NCBI RefSeq assembly: GCF_049723905.1
Contig: NZ_JBJKFD010000001.1
Coordinates: forward strand, 806,001 to 870,000
Source: G963665185 sp049723905
GTDB taxonomy: Bacteria; Desulfobacterota; Desulfovibrionia; Desulfovibrionales; Desulfovibrionaceae
Length of the DNA stretch: 64,000 nt
Reading direction: 5' to 3'
A program made the translations under genes and the position numbers. Shown here piece by piece: positions 15,937 to 25,583 of this stretch (position 1 is its first letter; each line of letters begins with the position of its first letter). Under the pieces are notes generated by a model. It saw only the letters and a program-made list of their open reading frames with translations. It was not told the origin of the DNA and ran no database searches.

Positions 15937-17862
15937 TCAGCTTACCTTCGAACCGTTTACGACAGGAGCGGTCGAAGTCAACAACTGCATGCCGCCCTCT
16001 GTCTTAACGGCCAAAATCATCCCTTGGGACATATGGCCCCTAAGCTTACGGGGCTTGAGGTTGGCAACCAGAACGACCTGTTTTCCCTTAAGGTCGTCCG
16101 GCGAAAAGAATTCAGCAAGTCCAGCCACCACTTGGCGAGTTTTTTCCTCACCAAGGTCGATCTGCACCAACAAAAGCCTGTCGGCATCGGGATGGGGATC
16201 GCAGGAAACAACTGTCCCTACGCGAAGATCCAGTTTCTGAAAATCCGTAAACTCAATGAGTCCGTCATCCTTGCTCGCAGCCTGCTTCTTCTTGATTGGC
16301 TGGGCAGCTTCCTCAGCCTGCTTTGCATCCTCTTCTTTGGGAAGATCAATACGTGGGAAAAGATTGGAAGCCTTCGCTAGCCCGGCTCCCGGCACCAAAC
16401 GTCCCCAAGTCGAAGTTTCCTCGGCAATCGTGCCGATATCCTTCACCCCGAGTTGTTCGAGCATGGTGGAAGCTGCATCTGGCATAACCGGCTGCAGGCA
16501 AACAGCAACCTTATGCAGGCATTCCAGCAAGGAGTACATGACCTCGGCCAAGCGCTCCATGTCTTTTTCCTTGAACAAAACCCAAGGCGCACTGGAATCA
16601 ATATACTTATTCAGTCCGCGAACGAGTTCCCATAGGGCTTCCAAAGCCTGAGCAAAGCAGACTCTGCCGAAAAGTTCAGTAAAGTTCGTAAAGGCATTCT
16701 CAGCCAAAGCCTTGAGCTCGGCATCTACCGTCAGCTTCTTTGGTGCTGGCACTACTCCGTCGAAATACTTATGAACCATGGACAGTGAACGGCTGAAAAG
16801 GTTGCCGAGATCATTTGCAAGGTCGGCGTTACGGCGTGCAACCAAGCCCTCTTCTGAAAAGCTTGCGTCATTGCCAAAACGCATTTCGCGAAGCAGAAAA
16901 TAACGGAAAGTATCCAAACCGTATTTGTCCACCATGTCCAACGGCGCAACGACATTCCCCAGGCTTTTTGACATCTTCGTGTCCTTGATAAGCCAGTAAC
17001 CGTGCACGTTCAAATGGTTGTACAACGGAATTTCCGCACTCATGAGCATTGTCGGCCAAAAAATAGCGTGCGGCTTGAGTATATCCTTGGCCACAAGATG
17101 TTGCGCGGCAGGCCAGTACTTTTTGTACTTTTTACCTTCCGGATACTCCAAGGCAGACACGTAATTAATCAGAGCGTCGAACCAGACGTAACAGACATAG
17201 TCCGAATCGAAGGGTAATTCGATGCCCCAGGTCAGACGTGATTTGGGCCGGGAAATACATAAATCTTCCAATTCACCGGATTCGAGCAGGCTGACCACTT
17301 CCTTCCGATACCTTTCGGGACGAATGAAGTCGGGGTTCTCCTCAATATGTTTAAGCAGCGCTTCGCGGTACTTGGACATACGGAAAAAGTAGTTTTTTTC
17401 TGCAATGTACGTGGGAGCAACCTTATGATCGGGACACAGTCCATCCACAAGGTCCTTTTCCGTCAAAAAACACTCGCACCCTTTGCAGTAATATCCGCCG
17501 TACTCACCAAAATAAATATCGCCTTTATCATAGACCTTCTGCAAAACCTCTTGGACAACTTTCTTATGGCGTTCCTGGGTCGTACGGATAAAATCATCGT
17601 TGGTTATCTGAAGACCGGGCCACATACCGCTAAAAAGCCCGCTGATGGTGTCTGCGTACTCCTGCGGTGACTGCCCAGCCTTTTCCGCTGCTTCGGCGAT
17701 TTTATCCCCGTGCTCATCCGTCCCCGTAAGAAAGTATGTCTCCTGCCCCAGGGAACGATGAAAACGGGCCATACTGTCGGCCACGATGGTCGTGTAGGCA
17801 TGTCCCAGATGAGGCTTGGCGTTTACGTAATAAATCGGTGTAGTAATATAGAAAGGTTGCAC
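15937..17862 (-). CDS. metG: Methionyl-tRNA synthetase with C-terminal tRNA-binding domain
   Basis: A 641-residue class I synthetase that charges tRNA-Met. The open frame runs far upstream through the coding region of ricT, but the protein begins at the GTG at 17862 (VQPFYITTPIYYVN), which has GGAG seven bases before it. The HIGH-type motif is PHLGHAY, the KMSKS motif is TKMSKSLGN, and a zinc-knuckle insert is seen as CKGCECF with CPDHK. Residues about 540-641 form an OB-fold tRNA-binding domain (LDLRVGTVVSCDPHPDADRL). It is 43 bases downstream of ricT, an arrangement known in Desulfovibrio. Confidence 0.95.
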   Translation of the reverse strand: MQPFYITTPIYYVNAKPHLGHAYTTIVADSMARFHRSLGQETYFLTGTDEHGDKIAEAAEKAGQSPQEYADTISGLFSGMWPGLQITNDDFIRTTQERHKKVVQEVLQKVYDKGDIYFGEYGGYYCKGCECFLTEKDLVDGLCPDHKVAPTYIAEKNYFFRMSKYREALLKHIEENPDFIRPERYRKEVVSLLESGELEDLCISRPKSRLTWGIELPFDSDYVCYVWFDALINYVSALEYPEGKKYKKYWPAAQHLVAKDILKPHAIFWPTMLMSAEIPLYNHLNVHGYWLIKDTKMSKSLGNVVAPLDMVDKYGLDTFRYFLLREMRFGNDASFSEEGLVARRNADLANDLGNLFSRSLSMVHKYFDGVVPAPKKLTVDAELKALAENAFTNFTELFGRVCFAQALEALWELVRGLNKYIDSSAPWVLFKEKDMERLAEVMYSLLECLHKVAVCLQPVMPDAASTMLEQLGVKDIGTIAEETSTWGRLVPGAGLAKASNLFPRIDLPKEEDAKQAEEAAQPIKKKQAASKDDGLIEFTDFQKLDLRVGTVVSCDPHPDADRLLLVQIDLGEEKTRQVVAGLAEFFSPDDLKGKQVVLVANLKPRKLRGHMSQGMILAVKTEGGMQLLTSTAPVVNGSKVS

Positions 17863-17905
17863 TCTTTTCTCCGTCAAATCATATACTGAAAGCGCGGCAA
17901 TAGAA

Positions 17906-19213
17906 TTATTCGCTTTGACCTGTTTTTCCCGAGGAGGAACCACCAGACTGAGTTTTCTTTCTGGCTTCAGAATTCCCCTGACCAGTTTTCCTCTGCCCAG
18001 CTCGCGGCTTCTGAACTTTGGACTGCCCGTCCTTTCCAGAATCAGATTTCCCCTTTTCAGAGTTCGAACGCCCTGCCTTTTCCGCTCCGGGCCTGCCCGA
18101 TACAGCATTATCCGAGGATTTGGAACCCCGGCCCCTTCGACGGGAAGCCCCGCGGCGGGAACGCCCACCACGCGATTTACCACGTGATTTTTTTGGTTTG
18201 CGCTCTTCCGAAGAATTCTCAGACAATGCTGTACTTTTTGCTGGCGCTGCAGAAGTTTCGTTGGCGGAATCCGTGCAGGGGCTATTTTGTTCTCCACGGT
18301 TCTGCGTTAAATTATCAGCATCGGCACCTTGTCCCTTTCCCTTGTCGGTTCCTTTGGAAAGGCATTCGGATGCATCTCCTTTGCCGGAATTCTGAGGTGG
18401 AAGCGTTTTGCCGGCCTGGAGATCTTTCCAATCATCCACGCAGACCTCGCGTTCCTCATGGTTTTCCGTAATAAGAGTAAGGGAGTTGCGGAAAAAATTG
18501 GAACGAATGACTTTGACGACGCCCATGCTGGTGTTGTGACGCTTGCCTATTTTGGGACATTTACGTTGAAAATCTTCGTAATTTTTTTGCTCAAAGTTCA
18601 AACAACAAAGCAGGCGCCCACAAATTCCTGAAATCTTGGTGGGATTGAGAAATAAATTTTGCTCTTTGGCCATCTTGATGGTCACGGGATCAAAAGTTCT
18701 CATAAACCGCCGACAGCAGCATACCTGTCCACAGTTTCCCACGGCACCTATCATTTGCGTTTCATGGCGCACGCCTATCTGCCGCAGCTCAATACGGGTC
18801 CTGTACTCTCGCACAAGATCCTTGACCAACTCACGAAAATCCACTCGTCCCGGAGCTGTGAAGTAAAAAATCATCTTACTGCGGTCGTAGAATATCTCCA
18901 CGTCCACAAGCTTCATCTCAAGCTTCCGGCTCTCTATGCACTTTCGGCAGAAGCCGTATGCCTGGCGGCTGAGATCGTTATTTTCTTGAATAATTTCAAA
19001 ATCTTTGGAATTGGCCAAACGAAAAATTGTTTTCACGCTTTCTTCGCTGACATCTTCAGGAACATCCTTCCTGACAACAGCGACTTTAGCCAACCCCCGT
19101 CCCTGGTCGGTTTCCACGATAACATGGTCGCCTACCTCAACAACGTAGGGGCCGGAATCAAAATAGTATATTTGTCCGAAATCCCTGAATTTCGCTCCTA
19201 AGATACGACTCAT
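17906..19213 (-). CDS. ricT: RicT/PSP1 (YaaT) family Fe-S regulatory protein with long low-complexity tail
   Basis: A 435-residue protein. Residues 1-265 match the PSP1/RicT family, in Bacillus part of the Fe-S-containing Y-complex affecting RNA maturation and sporulation. The diagnostic cysteines are Cys161, Cys165-167 (GNCGQVCCCRRF) and Cys198, Cys203-204 (GICGRLLCCLNF). The tail from about residue 270 to 435 is of low complexity, rich in Ser, Gly, Lys and Arg, with reiterated short blocks such as GKTGQSE and GQSK; it is likely disordered and could contact RNA. Typical family members lack such a tail or have a shorter one. It sits directly upstream of metG. Confidence 0.88.
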   Translation of the reverse strand: MSRILGAKFRDFGQIYYFDSGPYVVEVGDHVIVETDQGRGLAKVAVVRKDVPEDVSEESVKTIFRLANSKDFEIIQENNDLSRQAYGFCRKCIESRKLEMKLVDVEIFYDRSKMIFYFTAPGRVDFRELVKDLVREYRTRIELRQIGVRHETQMIGAVGNCGQVCCCRRFMRTFDPVTIKMAKEQNLFLNPTKISGICGRLLCCLNFEQKNYEDFQRKCPKIGKRHNTSMGVVKVIRSNFFRNSLTLITENHEEREVCVDDWKDLQAGKTLPPQNSGKGDASECLSKGTDKGKGQGADADNLTQNRGEQNSPCTDSANETSAAPAKSTALSENSSEERKPKKSRGKSRGGRSRRGASRRRGRGSKSSDNAVSGRPGAEKAGRSNSEKGKSDSGKDGQSKVQKPRAGQRKTGQGNSEARKKTQSGGSSSGKTGQSE

Positions 19214-19358
19214 TCACTATTCCCTATATCCTGTGCGTCCAAAGAGGACGATTCATGCGCTTTAAAATATGTAACTTTAAACAACTTCCTCTTGAACATC
19301 AATTGGGATTATCTCGGAAGCGGGTCCATATTGCTCCAGCTTATTAATTACCATAGTC

Positions 19359-19380
19359 GATAATTATACATATTTATCGT
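19359..19380. promoter_or_regulatory. Near-palindrome in the ricT/response-regulator divergent region
   Basis: CGATAA (19359-19364) and TTATCG (19375-19380) are inverted repeats bracketing an AT-only core. The 290-base gap between the two divergent genes holds no ORF and should carry both promoters; the palindrome could be an operator for either. Confidence 0.3.
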
Positions 19381-19503
19381 ATACCTAGATAAAGAATACT
19401 TTCTCCTTTACCCGACACGCGTGAAAATGATACATTACTCGACAAAATACAGACGTTACGGGGTTACTTCATAATCCGAATTGTTTTTTAGGGGGGAGCG
19501 CAG

Positions 19504-19887
19504 ATGGCGGGAAAAATTCTCATCGTCGACGATGAGATCCATATCAGAATGCTTCTAGAACAAACTCTTGAGGAACTGGAAGACGACTATGGAGTAGAAT
19601 TGCTCACAGCCTCGGACGGCGAAGAAGGAATGGAAATTATCCAGGAAGAACAGCCCGAAGTCGTTTTTCTTGATATAATGATGCCCAAAATGAATGGCTA
19701 CGAGGTCTGTCGGAGCATACAGGAATCTCCCGAGCCCAATGGCAGCAAAATAGTCCTTATCACAGCCAAAGGACAAGAAATAGACAAAAAACAGGGGCTG
19801 GAGCTGGGTGCGTGCATGTACCTGACCAAACCCTTCGATCCCGACAAGGTTCTCCTGGTAGCCAAAGAATTAATGAACCTGGAATGA
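19504..19887 (+). CDS. Stand-alone response regulator receiver (CheY-like)
   Basis: A 127-residue single-domain receiver. The acidic pocket is in VDDE (Asp9, Asp10), the phosphoacceptor is Asp57 in VVFLDIMMPK, the switch Thr is in LITAKG and the conserved Lys is in LTKPFDP. It has no output domain. It ends 7 bases before an HD-GYP gene on the same strand, so the pair is probably a split version of the receiver-HD-GYP (RpfG-type) fusion. A GGGGGGAG ribosome site lies just upstream of the ATG. Confidence 0.9.
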   Translation: MAGKILIVDDEIHIRMLLEQTLEELEDDYGVELLTASDGEEGMEIIQEEQPEVVFLDIMMPKMNGYEVCRSIQESPEPNGSKIVLITAKGQEIDKKQGLELGACMYLTKPFDPDKVLLVAKELMNLE

Positions 19888-19894
19888 CCGACTG

Positions 19895-21685
19895 GTGAAC
19901 ATGGAGCCGCTACATAGACTGCTAAAACCCAAGCGCCTGAGATTATTGCTTTCCGAGGCGATTGAGTTGATGAAAGGCAAAGGAAGCCTTGCCGTATATA
20001 CCGGCAGTGGTTTGCTTGCCAGCGCTGGTGAACCGGTCTCTCCCCCTACTCTGAAAGAATGTCCGAAAGACACTCTGTCCCGTCCTCTCATGCTTCAAAA
20101 TACCCAGCTGGGTACACTTGTCCTTATTCCCCATATTTCAACGCCACCAGAAGAGCTTTCCCCAGTACTCTCTTTTTTGGAAAGGACCTTTCTGGAACTT
20201 CTGCAAAGCGAGTATGCCAGACGCTGCGTTGCTGCGGAAACATTGGACAAATATAGAGAACTTGAGCTCCTGTACAACGCAACCACAATGCTCAACAGCT
20301 CTCTCCGTTTGCGTGAAGTATGCACTTCTCTCCTCTCGGAAATTTCCCGTGCCATTCCTACTGCTGAAATGGGCATGGTATTCAGTCGGACCACGGAATT
20401 CAAGGACCACTACGAACTCCGTTCTTTCGGGCCAACAGACAGCTGCAGTTTCAGCAGGCTGCGTTCCAGCCGTTTGCTGAGCGATATTATCGAAAAAAAT
20501 CGAGGAGAAATTCTCAACGATCTCAGCAGCGATCCCCGATGGGACAATGTCCTCCCGGAAATAAAATCTCTGCTCATAGTTCCACTTTCTGCCCCAAACC
20601 TACGGGTGGGCACACTCGCTCTTGGTTCAAGCCGAACGTCCGCATTCCAGGCCCCACATCTCAAGCGAGCCAACATACTTGCTTCCATTGCCGCAACAGC
20701 CATGGGAAACGCGCATCACTTTGAAGAAGTCCGTCGTCTCATGGACGCGTTGCTGCAGGCCTTGGCTGAAGCCATTGACACTCGCGACCCCATGACGGCA
20801 GGCCATTCGCAACGAGTTGCCTGTCTTTCCGTGGCTCTGGCAGGAAAAATAAACGATGATAAGGGGTTCTTTGCCGAAACAAACTTCAGCGAAAAGGAAT
20901 TACACGAACTTTTCTATGCTGGCTTGTTGCATGACATAGGCAAAATAGGCGTGAGAGAACAGGTCCTGACAAAAGTTACCAGACTGCCGGAAAACCATCT
21001 TGATGTCATCGGTATGCGCCTTGCGGTAGTGGGAAAAGAACTCGGCCTTGACTGGAAAGAAGATCATAAACGTCTTGAGGCCATCAACAGATCTACCAAG
21101 CTTTCGGATCAGGACGTTGCTTTCTTGCACAAGCTTAATGACATCTACTATCCCATGAATGGTTCGGGAAGTACCCTGCTGACGACGCACGAAATGCATT
21201 GTCTGCTGATACAAGAAGGCAATCTCACCCCGGAAGAACGCAAAGAAATTGAGCGGCATCCTCACGAAAGCTACCGTATTCTCCAGCATATTCCGTTCAC
21301 AGAAGATTTTTCCAACCTGCTGACCTACATCCATCAGCATCACGAACGCCTAGACGGCAGTGGATATCCGGCAGGGATCAAAGACGATCAAATCATGCTT
21401 CAATCACGTATTTTATCAATCACCGATGTTTTTGATGCTATTACGCAGGAACGCCACTACAAACCAGCTTTCTCACGTAAACGGGCTTTGGAAATTCTAA
21501 GTTGTGAAGCACGCCGCAATAAGCTCGACGGCAGGCTGGTAGACCTTTTCATAAAAAATATCGACGCTATTGAAGCTGAAGCCGCAGATATGAGCGGCCT
21601 CGAAGAAAAGCATTCGGACAAATCCCACAATGTGATGTTTGAAAGTATCCTGGACAATCTTTCCACTTCCCGCGGGGTTCAGTAA
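19895..21685 (+). CDS. GAF-HD-GYP protein, probable cyclic-di-GMP phosphodiesterase
   Basis: A 596-residue cytoplasmic protein. Residues 1-110 are unassigned, about 120-275 look like a GAF sensor domain, and the C-terminal half is an HD-GYP domain. Metal and signature motifs are present: TAGHSQRV, LLHDIGKIGV, HHERLDGSGYPAG. Between them the domain carries an unusually long insert (roughly residues 365-430) that separates the HD from the GYP motif. Start is a GTG at 19895, with an in-frame ATG at 19901 as alternative. The upstream single-domain receiver likely controls it. Signals that use c-di-GMP also appear later in the window (PilZ and GGDEF genes). Confidence 0.87.
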   Translation: MNMEPLHRLLKPKRLRLLLSEAIELMKGKGSLAVYTGSGLLASAGEPVSPPTLKECPKDTLSRPLMLQNTQLGTLVLIPHISTPPEELSPVLSFLERTFLELLQSEYARRCVAAETLDKYRELELLYNATTMLNSSLRLREVCTSLLSEISRAIPTAEMGMVFSRTTEFKDHYELRSFGPTDSCSFSRLRSSRLLSDIIEKNRGEILNDLSSDPRWDNVLPEIKSLLIVPLSAPNLRVGTLALGSSRTSAFQAPHLKRANILASIAATAMGNAHHFEEVRRLMDALLQALAEAIDTRDPMTAGHSQRVACLSVALAGKINDDKGFFAETNFSEKELHELFYAGLLHDIGKIGVREQVLTKVTRLPENHLDVIGMRLAVVGKELGLDWKEDHKRLEAINRSTKLSDQDVAFLHKLNDIYYPMNGSGSTLLTTHEMHCLLIQEGNLTPEERKEIERHPHESYRILQHIPFTEDFSNLLTYIHQHHERLDGSGYPAGIKDDQIMLQSRILSITDVFDAITQERHYKPAFSRKRALEILSCEARRNKLDGRLVDLFIKNIDAIEAEAADMSGLEEKHSDKSHNVMFESILDNLSTSRGVQ

Positions 21686-21736
21686 TTCCGAGAATACCCA
21701 CCCAGCCTACCAAACAAAAAATCGGAGTTTCCCGCC

Positions 21737-22543
21737 ATGGCACTTACTGTGCATATTCTGGCCGACAACAATTCACTGCCCGGCTTTGTTTCTCAATGGG
21801 GATTTTCCTGTCTTCTTGAAACCGATGCTGAGACCTGGCTGCTGGATACCGGAAGAGATTCGCTTTTTTTAAAAAATGCTGAAAAAATGAAGTTGGTCCC
21901 ACAGGATGCGAAAGGACTTTTCCTAAGTCATGCGCATTACGACCATACTGGCGGCCTGCAATCCCTCCTTGAGGCTGGATTTTCAGGAGAAATCATCGGG
22001 CACCCCAAAGTATTTCGCAGCACCACCACACCCAAAATGCCCCATGCGGGCCCAAGCCTTTCTTTAACTGATCTTCCTGATGGCAAGTTCCATCCTGTGG
22101 AATCGCATCAATCATTTCCGGGAGAAATCAGTTTTGTTACGAAAATCCCGCGAATTCCTGGCAACCACCAGTCCATCCAAGGATTCAGCCTGGATTTGGC
22201 AGGGGCAATTCCAGATACAATGCCGGACGACGCTTTCATTTTGTATGAATCAACAAACGGCCCGGTTTTGATCTTCGGTTGTTGTCACAGCGGAATTGCG
22301 AACAGTTTTGCCTGCCTGCGGCAGCGCTATGGAATAGACCACGTATATGGAGTTCTCGGCGGCATGCACCTGCATGATGCATCGCAAGAAGTTATTGAGC
22401 AATCAGCCAGGATTTTTGACAAATTCCATGTGCAGGAAATTCATGCTGGGCATTGTACCGGGGAAGAATCTAGGCGGCGGTTGGCCAACCTGTGCAGGGG
22501 GCGAGTCTCCCCCCTGGCAGCAGGTTTATCCATCGTATTTTGA
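21737..22543 (+). CDS. MBL-fold metallo-hydrolase
   Basis: A 268-residue metallo-beta-lactamase-fold protein of the group that includes the archaeal dihydropterin/RFA-P synthase relatives. The zinc motif SHAHYDHTGG is present, with a later His in CCHSGIAN and a C-terminal IHAGHCTG. The N-terminal LADNNSLPGF is typical of the subfamily. No signal peptide is seen. Substrate unknown. It follows the HD-GYP gene by 51 bases and has its own GGAG, so co-transcription is likely. Confidence 0.85.
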   Translation: MALTVHILADNNSLPGFVSQWGFSCLLETDAETWLLDTGRDSLFLKNAEKMKLVPQDAKGLFLSHAHYDHTGGLQSLLEAGFSGEIIGHPKVFRSTTTPKMPHAGPSLSLTDLPDGKFHPVESHQSFPGEISFVTKIPRIPGNHQSIQGFSLDLAGAIPDTMPDDAFILYESTNGPVLIFGCCHSGIANSFACLRQRYGIDHVYGVLGGMHLHDASQEVIEQSARIFDKFHVQEIHAGHCTGEESRRRLANLCRGRVSPLAAGLSIVF

Positions 22544-22587
22544 GAGGCTTGGAACACACGCTAACTACTGAAATCATCTGAAAAAAT

Positions 22588-23247
22588 TCAACCTTTCAGG
22601 GAATCCATGTCCTGGCTGCGCCCAATCAACACCAAAACATCTCCCGTTGCCAAAGGTGCCCGGGCATCGGGAATAAACAGATATTCACTTTCCCCTTTGC
22701 GCCGAATGGCAATAACCTGCACTTTTTGTGAATTGGTCAAATCCAACTCCACCAGATTCTTTCCAGCCCAGCCCTTCACCACGAACTCACGAACGGCAAT
22801 ATCCCGTCCTACGGGAAGATACGCTACAAGTCCTGGAACAGCCATTTTGTGTGCCAGCTGTCTGGCTGCAAAATCTTCAGGGAAAACGACTTCATCCGCC
22901 CCAACCTTAAGAAGAAGCTTTTCGTGATCGCGACTAATTGCTTTGACCCAAACACTTTGGGTCCCCAGCTCTTTAAGGTACATGACTATCATTGTGCTGG
23001 CTTCTATGGACCTTCCGACACTCACCACTACATGGCGCATGTCTCCGAACCCAAGCTGTTCCAGTACCTTACGATCCATGGCATCGCCCTGATAGACTTG
23101 GGCCAGAACGCCTTTGGCCCTGTCCACATTATCTGCTCCGCGATCCAACCCCATGACATCGGCATGAAACTCGGCCAGGGCTGCTCCAAATGCAAACCCG
23201 AATTTTCCCAGGCCGATAACTCCGATGCCGTACTTCTCCTGCCCCAT
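22588..23247 (-). CDS. trkA: TrkA/KtrA-type regulatory subunit of potassium uptake
   Basis: A 219-residue cytoplasmic gating ring protein. The ATG at 23247 follows GGAGG. Residues 5-130 form an RCK-N nucleotide-binding domain (GVIGLGKFG, then acidic LDRGADN), and about 140-219 an RCK-C domain. It forms the ligand-binding ring of a K+ (or Na+/K+) uptake channel whose membrane subunit is encoded 38 bases upstream. The single RCK pair is the KtrA layout rather than the doubled TrkA of E. coli. Confidence 0.9.
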   Translation of the reverse strand: MGQEKYGIGVIGLGKFGFAFGAALAEFHADVMGLDRGADNVDRAKGVLAQVYQGDAMDRKVLEQLGFGDMRHVVVSVGRSIEASTMIVMYLKELGTQSVWVKAISRDHEKLLLKVGADEVVFPEDFAARQLAHKMAVPGLVAYLPVGRDIAVREFVVKGWAGKNLVELDLTNSQKVQVIAIRRKGESEYLFIPDARAPLATGDVLVLIGRSQDMDSLKG

Positions 23248-23285
23248 GAATCCTCCACGCATTGTGACGATTTAAAACGTATTTA

Positions 23286-24677
23286 TCAGCCGACAAGTAT
23301 ATTTTCCTCAGGCCAACGATATCTGGGTTTTTCATACATAGTCTGAAGAACCCCGAGAAAAAACACAGGGCCCAAGCGTCCTACGAACATAAGCGTGGAT
23401 ATGACTATTTTCCCTGCAGAACTCAATTGTGGCGTCAAACCGGTGGAAAGTCCTACCGTGCCGAAAGCCGAGACAGATTCGAACAAAATCTCCAAAAACT
23501 GTCCTCGGGCATACGGATGCGGAACATCACCGCCCTCCGTAAAAGTCAGTATCAAAGTGGCCAACGTCACAATAAAAAATGCAAACAAAGACAACGTAAA
23601 AGCCTTACGCAAAGAAACCTGGTCCAAAGCTCGCCCGTTGACCACACTCTGCTCCCGCCCCCGCACCTGCGCCATGGTAAAGGCCGTCAGAGCACGAAAA
23701 GTGGTTGTTTTCACGCCACCTGCACAACTTCCCGGCGAACCGCCAATAAGCATGAGGGCCATCATAGCCACCAACGAAAGATTCGTCATCCCGCCGATAT
23801 CCAACGTGTTGAATCCGGCAGTACGACATGTAACGGACTGGAAAAAGGAACTCAATATAGCTGTATTCAACTTCATAGGCTGATGAAAACCTATAAACTC
23901 GGCAAAAAACAAAACAGCAGCTCCGCCAACAACCAGCCAGAAACTGGTAACCAGAACGACCCGCGAATACCAACTCAACCCTTTGCATCGTTTCGTTCTG
24001 TTTTTTCTGCCGAGCTTTTCAACAGCCACTTGCTCAAACTCCACAAGAACTGAAAACCCTATGCCACCGGCGGTGATAAGGAAAATGAACACAAGGTTGA
24101 CCCATAGATTGTTACGCCAGGCACTCAAGCTATCGGAATAAAGAGAAAAACCGGCGTTACAAAAAGCGGAGACAGAATGAAACAGGGAACTGTACCATGA
24201 AAATCCCTTGGGGTCGGCCAAGTGCAAAAGCAACAGCCCTCCCCCTTCTATCGTAAGGGTCCATAAAATCAGCCGAAGCAGAAAACGTCCAAGCTTGAAG
24301 GAAGGATCATGTAATAGGCTCTGCCCTACGGCGATACGATCGGCAACGCTGACCCGTTTTCGCCAGAGATAAAAAACCAGACTGGCATAGGTCATTACCC
24401 CCAAACCACCCAACTGAATCAAGGCAAGAATGACACTCTGCCCAAAAAGAGTGAAGTGAGTGCCTGTATCCACCACGGCAAGACCTGTTACACATGTGGC
24501 AGATGTTGCCGTAAACAGGGCGTCCACCCAGGAGATACCGCCTTGTTCCAAACTAAGAGGCTGATGCAGAAGTACGGTTCCCACCAGAATGGTCAAAAGA
24601 AAATAATATAAAGGATAGGCGAGTGGTGTCCCCAGGCTCTGGGCAACCGCTTTTCCCGGATTGCTACGAAAGCGCAT
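23286..24677 (-). CDS. trkH: TrkH/KtrB-type potassium uptake channel subunit
   Basis: A 463-residue integral membrane protein of the TrkH/KtrB family, built of four M1-P-M2 repeats. Pore-loop signatures containing TSATCVTGL, SAFCNAGFSL, CRTAGFNT and SAFGTVGLSTG are all present. The ATG at 24677 is chosen by homology; a weak AGGGAAG lies upstream. Its start overlaps the end of the upstream hydrolase gene by 14 bases. Together with the neighbouring RCK subunit it makes a K+ uptake system in the cytoplasmic membrane. Confidence 0.92.
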   Translation of the reverse strand: MRFRSNPGKAVAQSLGTPLAYPLYYFLLTILVGTVLLHQPLSLEQGGISWVDALFTATSATCVTGLAVVDTGTHFTLFGQSVILALIQLGGLGVMTYASLVFYLWRKRVSVADRIAVGQSLLHDPSFKLGRFLLRLILWTLTIEGGGLLLLHLADPKGFSWYSSLFHSVSAFCNAGFSLYSDSLSAWRNNLWVNLVFIFLITAGGIGFSVLVEFEQVAVEKLGRKNRTKRCKGLSWYSRVVLVTSFWLVVGGAAVLFFAEFIGFHQPMKLNTAILSSFFQSVTCRTAGFNTLDIGGMTNLSLVAMMALMLIGGSPGSCAGGVKTTTFRALTAFTMAQVRGREQSVVNGRALDQVSLRKAFTLSLFAFFIVTLATLILTFTEGGDVPHPYARGQFLEILFESVSAFGTVGLSTGLTPQLSSAGKIVISTLMFVGRLGPVFFLGVLQTMYEKPRYRWPEENILVG

Positions 24678-25449
24678 CGGTACTTCCCTTTGTCCCGGTG
24701 CTGACCGGAACCAGCCCGGCAATAAATTGCAGCACATAATGCTGAACAATATCCCGTGTTTCCTGATGCGTGGTCAACACATGACGGCTGGTCGTATTTT
24801 CCTTGATATGCAAAATGTGCAGCGTCTTATCCAAAGAAGAAACCTGTTGATGGATCTCCAGGGCATTGTCACGATGAACAGTACGATCCCTTGCATCCTG
24901 CAAAACGAGTATGGGACAGGAAATTTTAGCCAACCTTGCCCGAATTTTCGGCAAAGATGCCATAAAATCCCCAAGAGCATTCAAAGGCATTGCCGTATCG
25001 TATCCCTTCCAAGGCTGAATTTCCCGAGACCTTCCCCCTGACGCCTTGACGGGCCAGATAGGACGGAAAAGACGCAACAGAGGCACGAACGGAAGGCGCC
25101 AATCCGCCATGGCCGGAGGGAAAAGGCGATAAAGAAAAACAGGGGCTGCCAATAGAGCTATTCCGTCGGGATCATACTCTTCAGCCAAGCGAAGTGTCAG
25201 GCTCCCCCCCATGGACAGTCCACAGATAAACACCTTGTCAGCAGAGTTTCGCAGTCCCAGATAGGCATTACGAACAGCGGTATACCAGTCTTCAAAACGT
25301 GTGGAGTCCATTTTCTCAATAGTTGTTCCGTGTCCGGGCAGCACTGGGATATGGACATTAATCCCTACGTTTTCAAGCGCTTGGCCTAACGGTTCCATTT
25401 CAAATGGAGTTCCGGTAAAGCCATGCAGCAGCAAGCAGGCAATATTCAT
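24664..25449 (-). CDS. Alpha/beta hydrolase, carboxylesterase or monoacylglycerol-lipase type
   Basis: A 261-residue alpha/beta-hydrolase. The oxyanion-hole HGFTGTPFEM, the nucleophile elbow GLSMGGSL and the late Asp and His (DARDRTVH, TSRHVLTTH) fit the thermostable carboxylesterase (Est30-like) family, with the typical LPGHGTT loop. No signal peptide. The ATG at 25449 begins the conserved part; a longer in-frame start exists at 25527. It is the first gene of a unit with trkH and trkA, but a functional link with K+ uptake is not evident. Confidence 0.85.
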   Translation of the reverse strand: MNIACLLLHGFTGTPFEMEPLGQALENVGINVHIPVLPGHGTTIEKMDSTRFEDWYTAVRNAYLGLRNSADKVFICGLSMGGSLTLRLAEEYDPDGIALLAAPVFLYRLFPPAMADWRLPFVPLLRLFRPIWPVKASGGRSREIQPWKGYDTAMPLNALGDFMASLPKIRARLAKISCPILVLQDARDRTVHRDNALEIHQQVSSLDKTLHILHIKENTTSRHVLTTHQETRDIVQHYVLQFIAGLVPVSTGTKGSTDALS

Positions 25450-25583
25450 GCGGTTGCTTTTACTCCCTTGCCGCTTCACAGGCAAATTACTATTTTTTGC
25501 CCCGCTCCTTTCCATTCTCCCTCGCATACTTTACTAACTGAGAAATCAGACCATTCAACCTTATCCGACAGATTACGAGGTAC

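Noticed and set aside
17863..18297. N-terminal extension of MetG through the ricT tail
   Set aside because: The frame is open only because of the low-complexity RicT tail; homology begins at the GTG at 17862, which has its own ribosome site.
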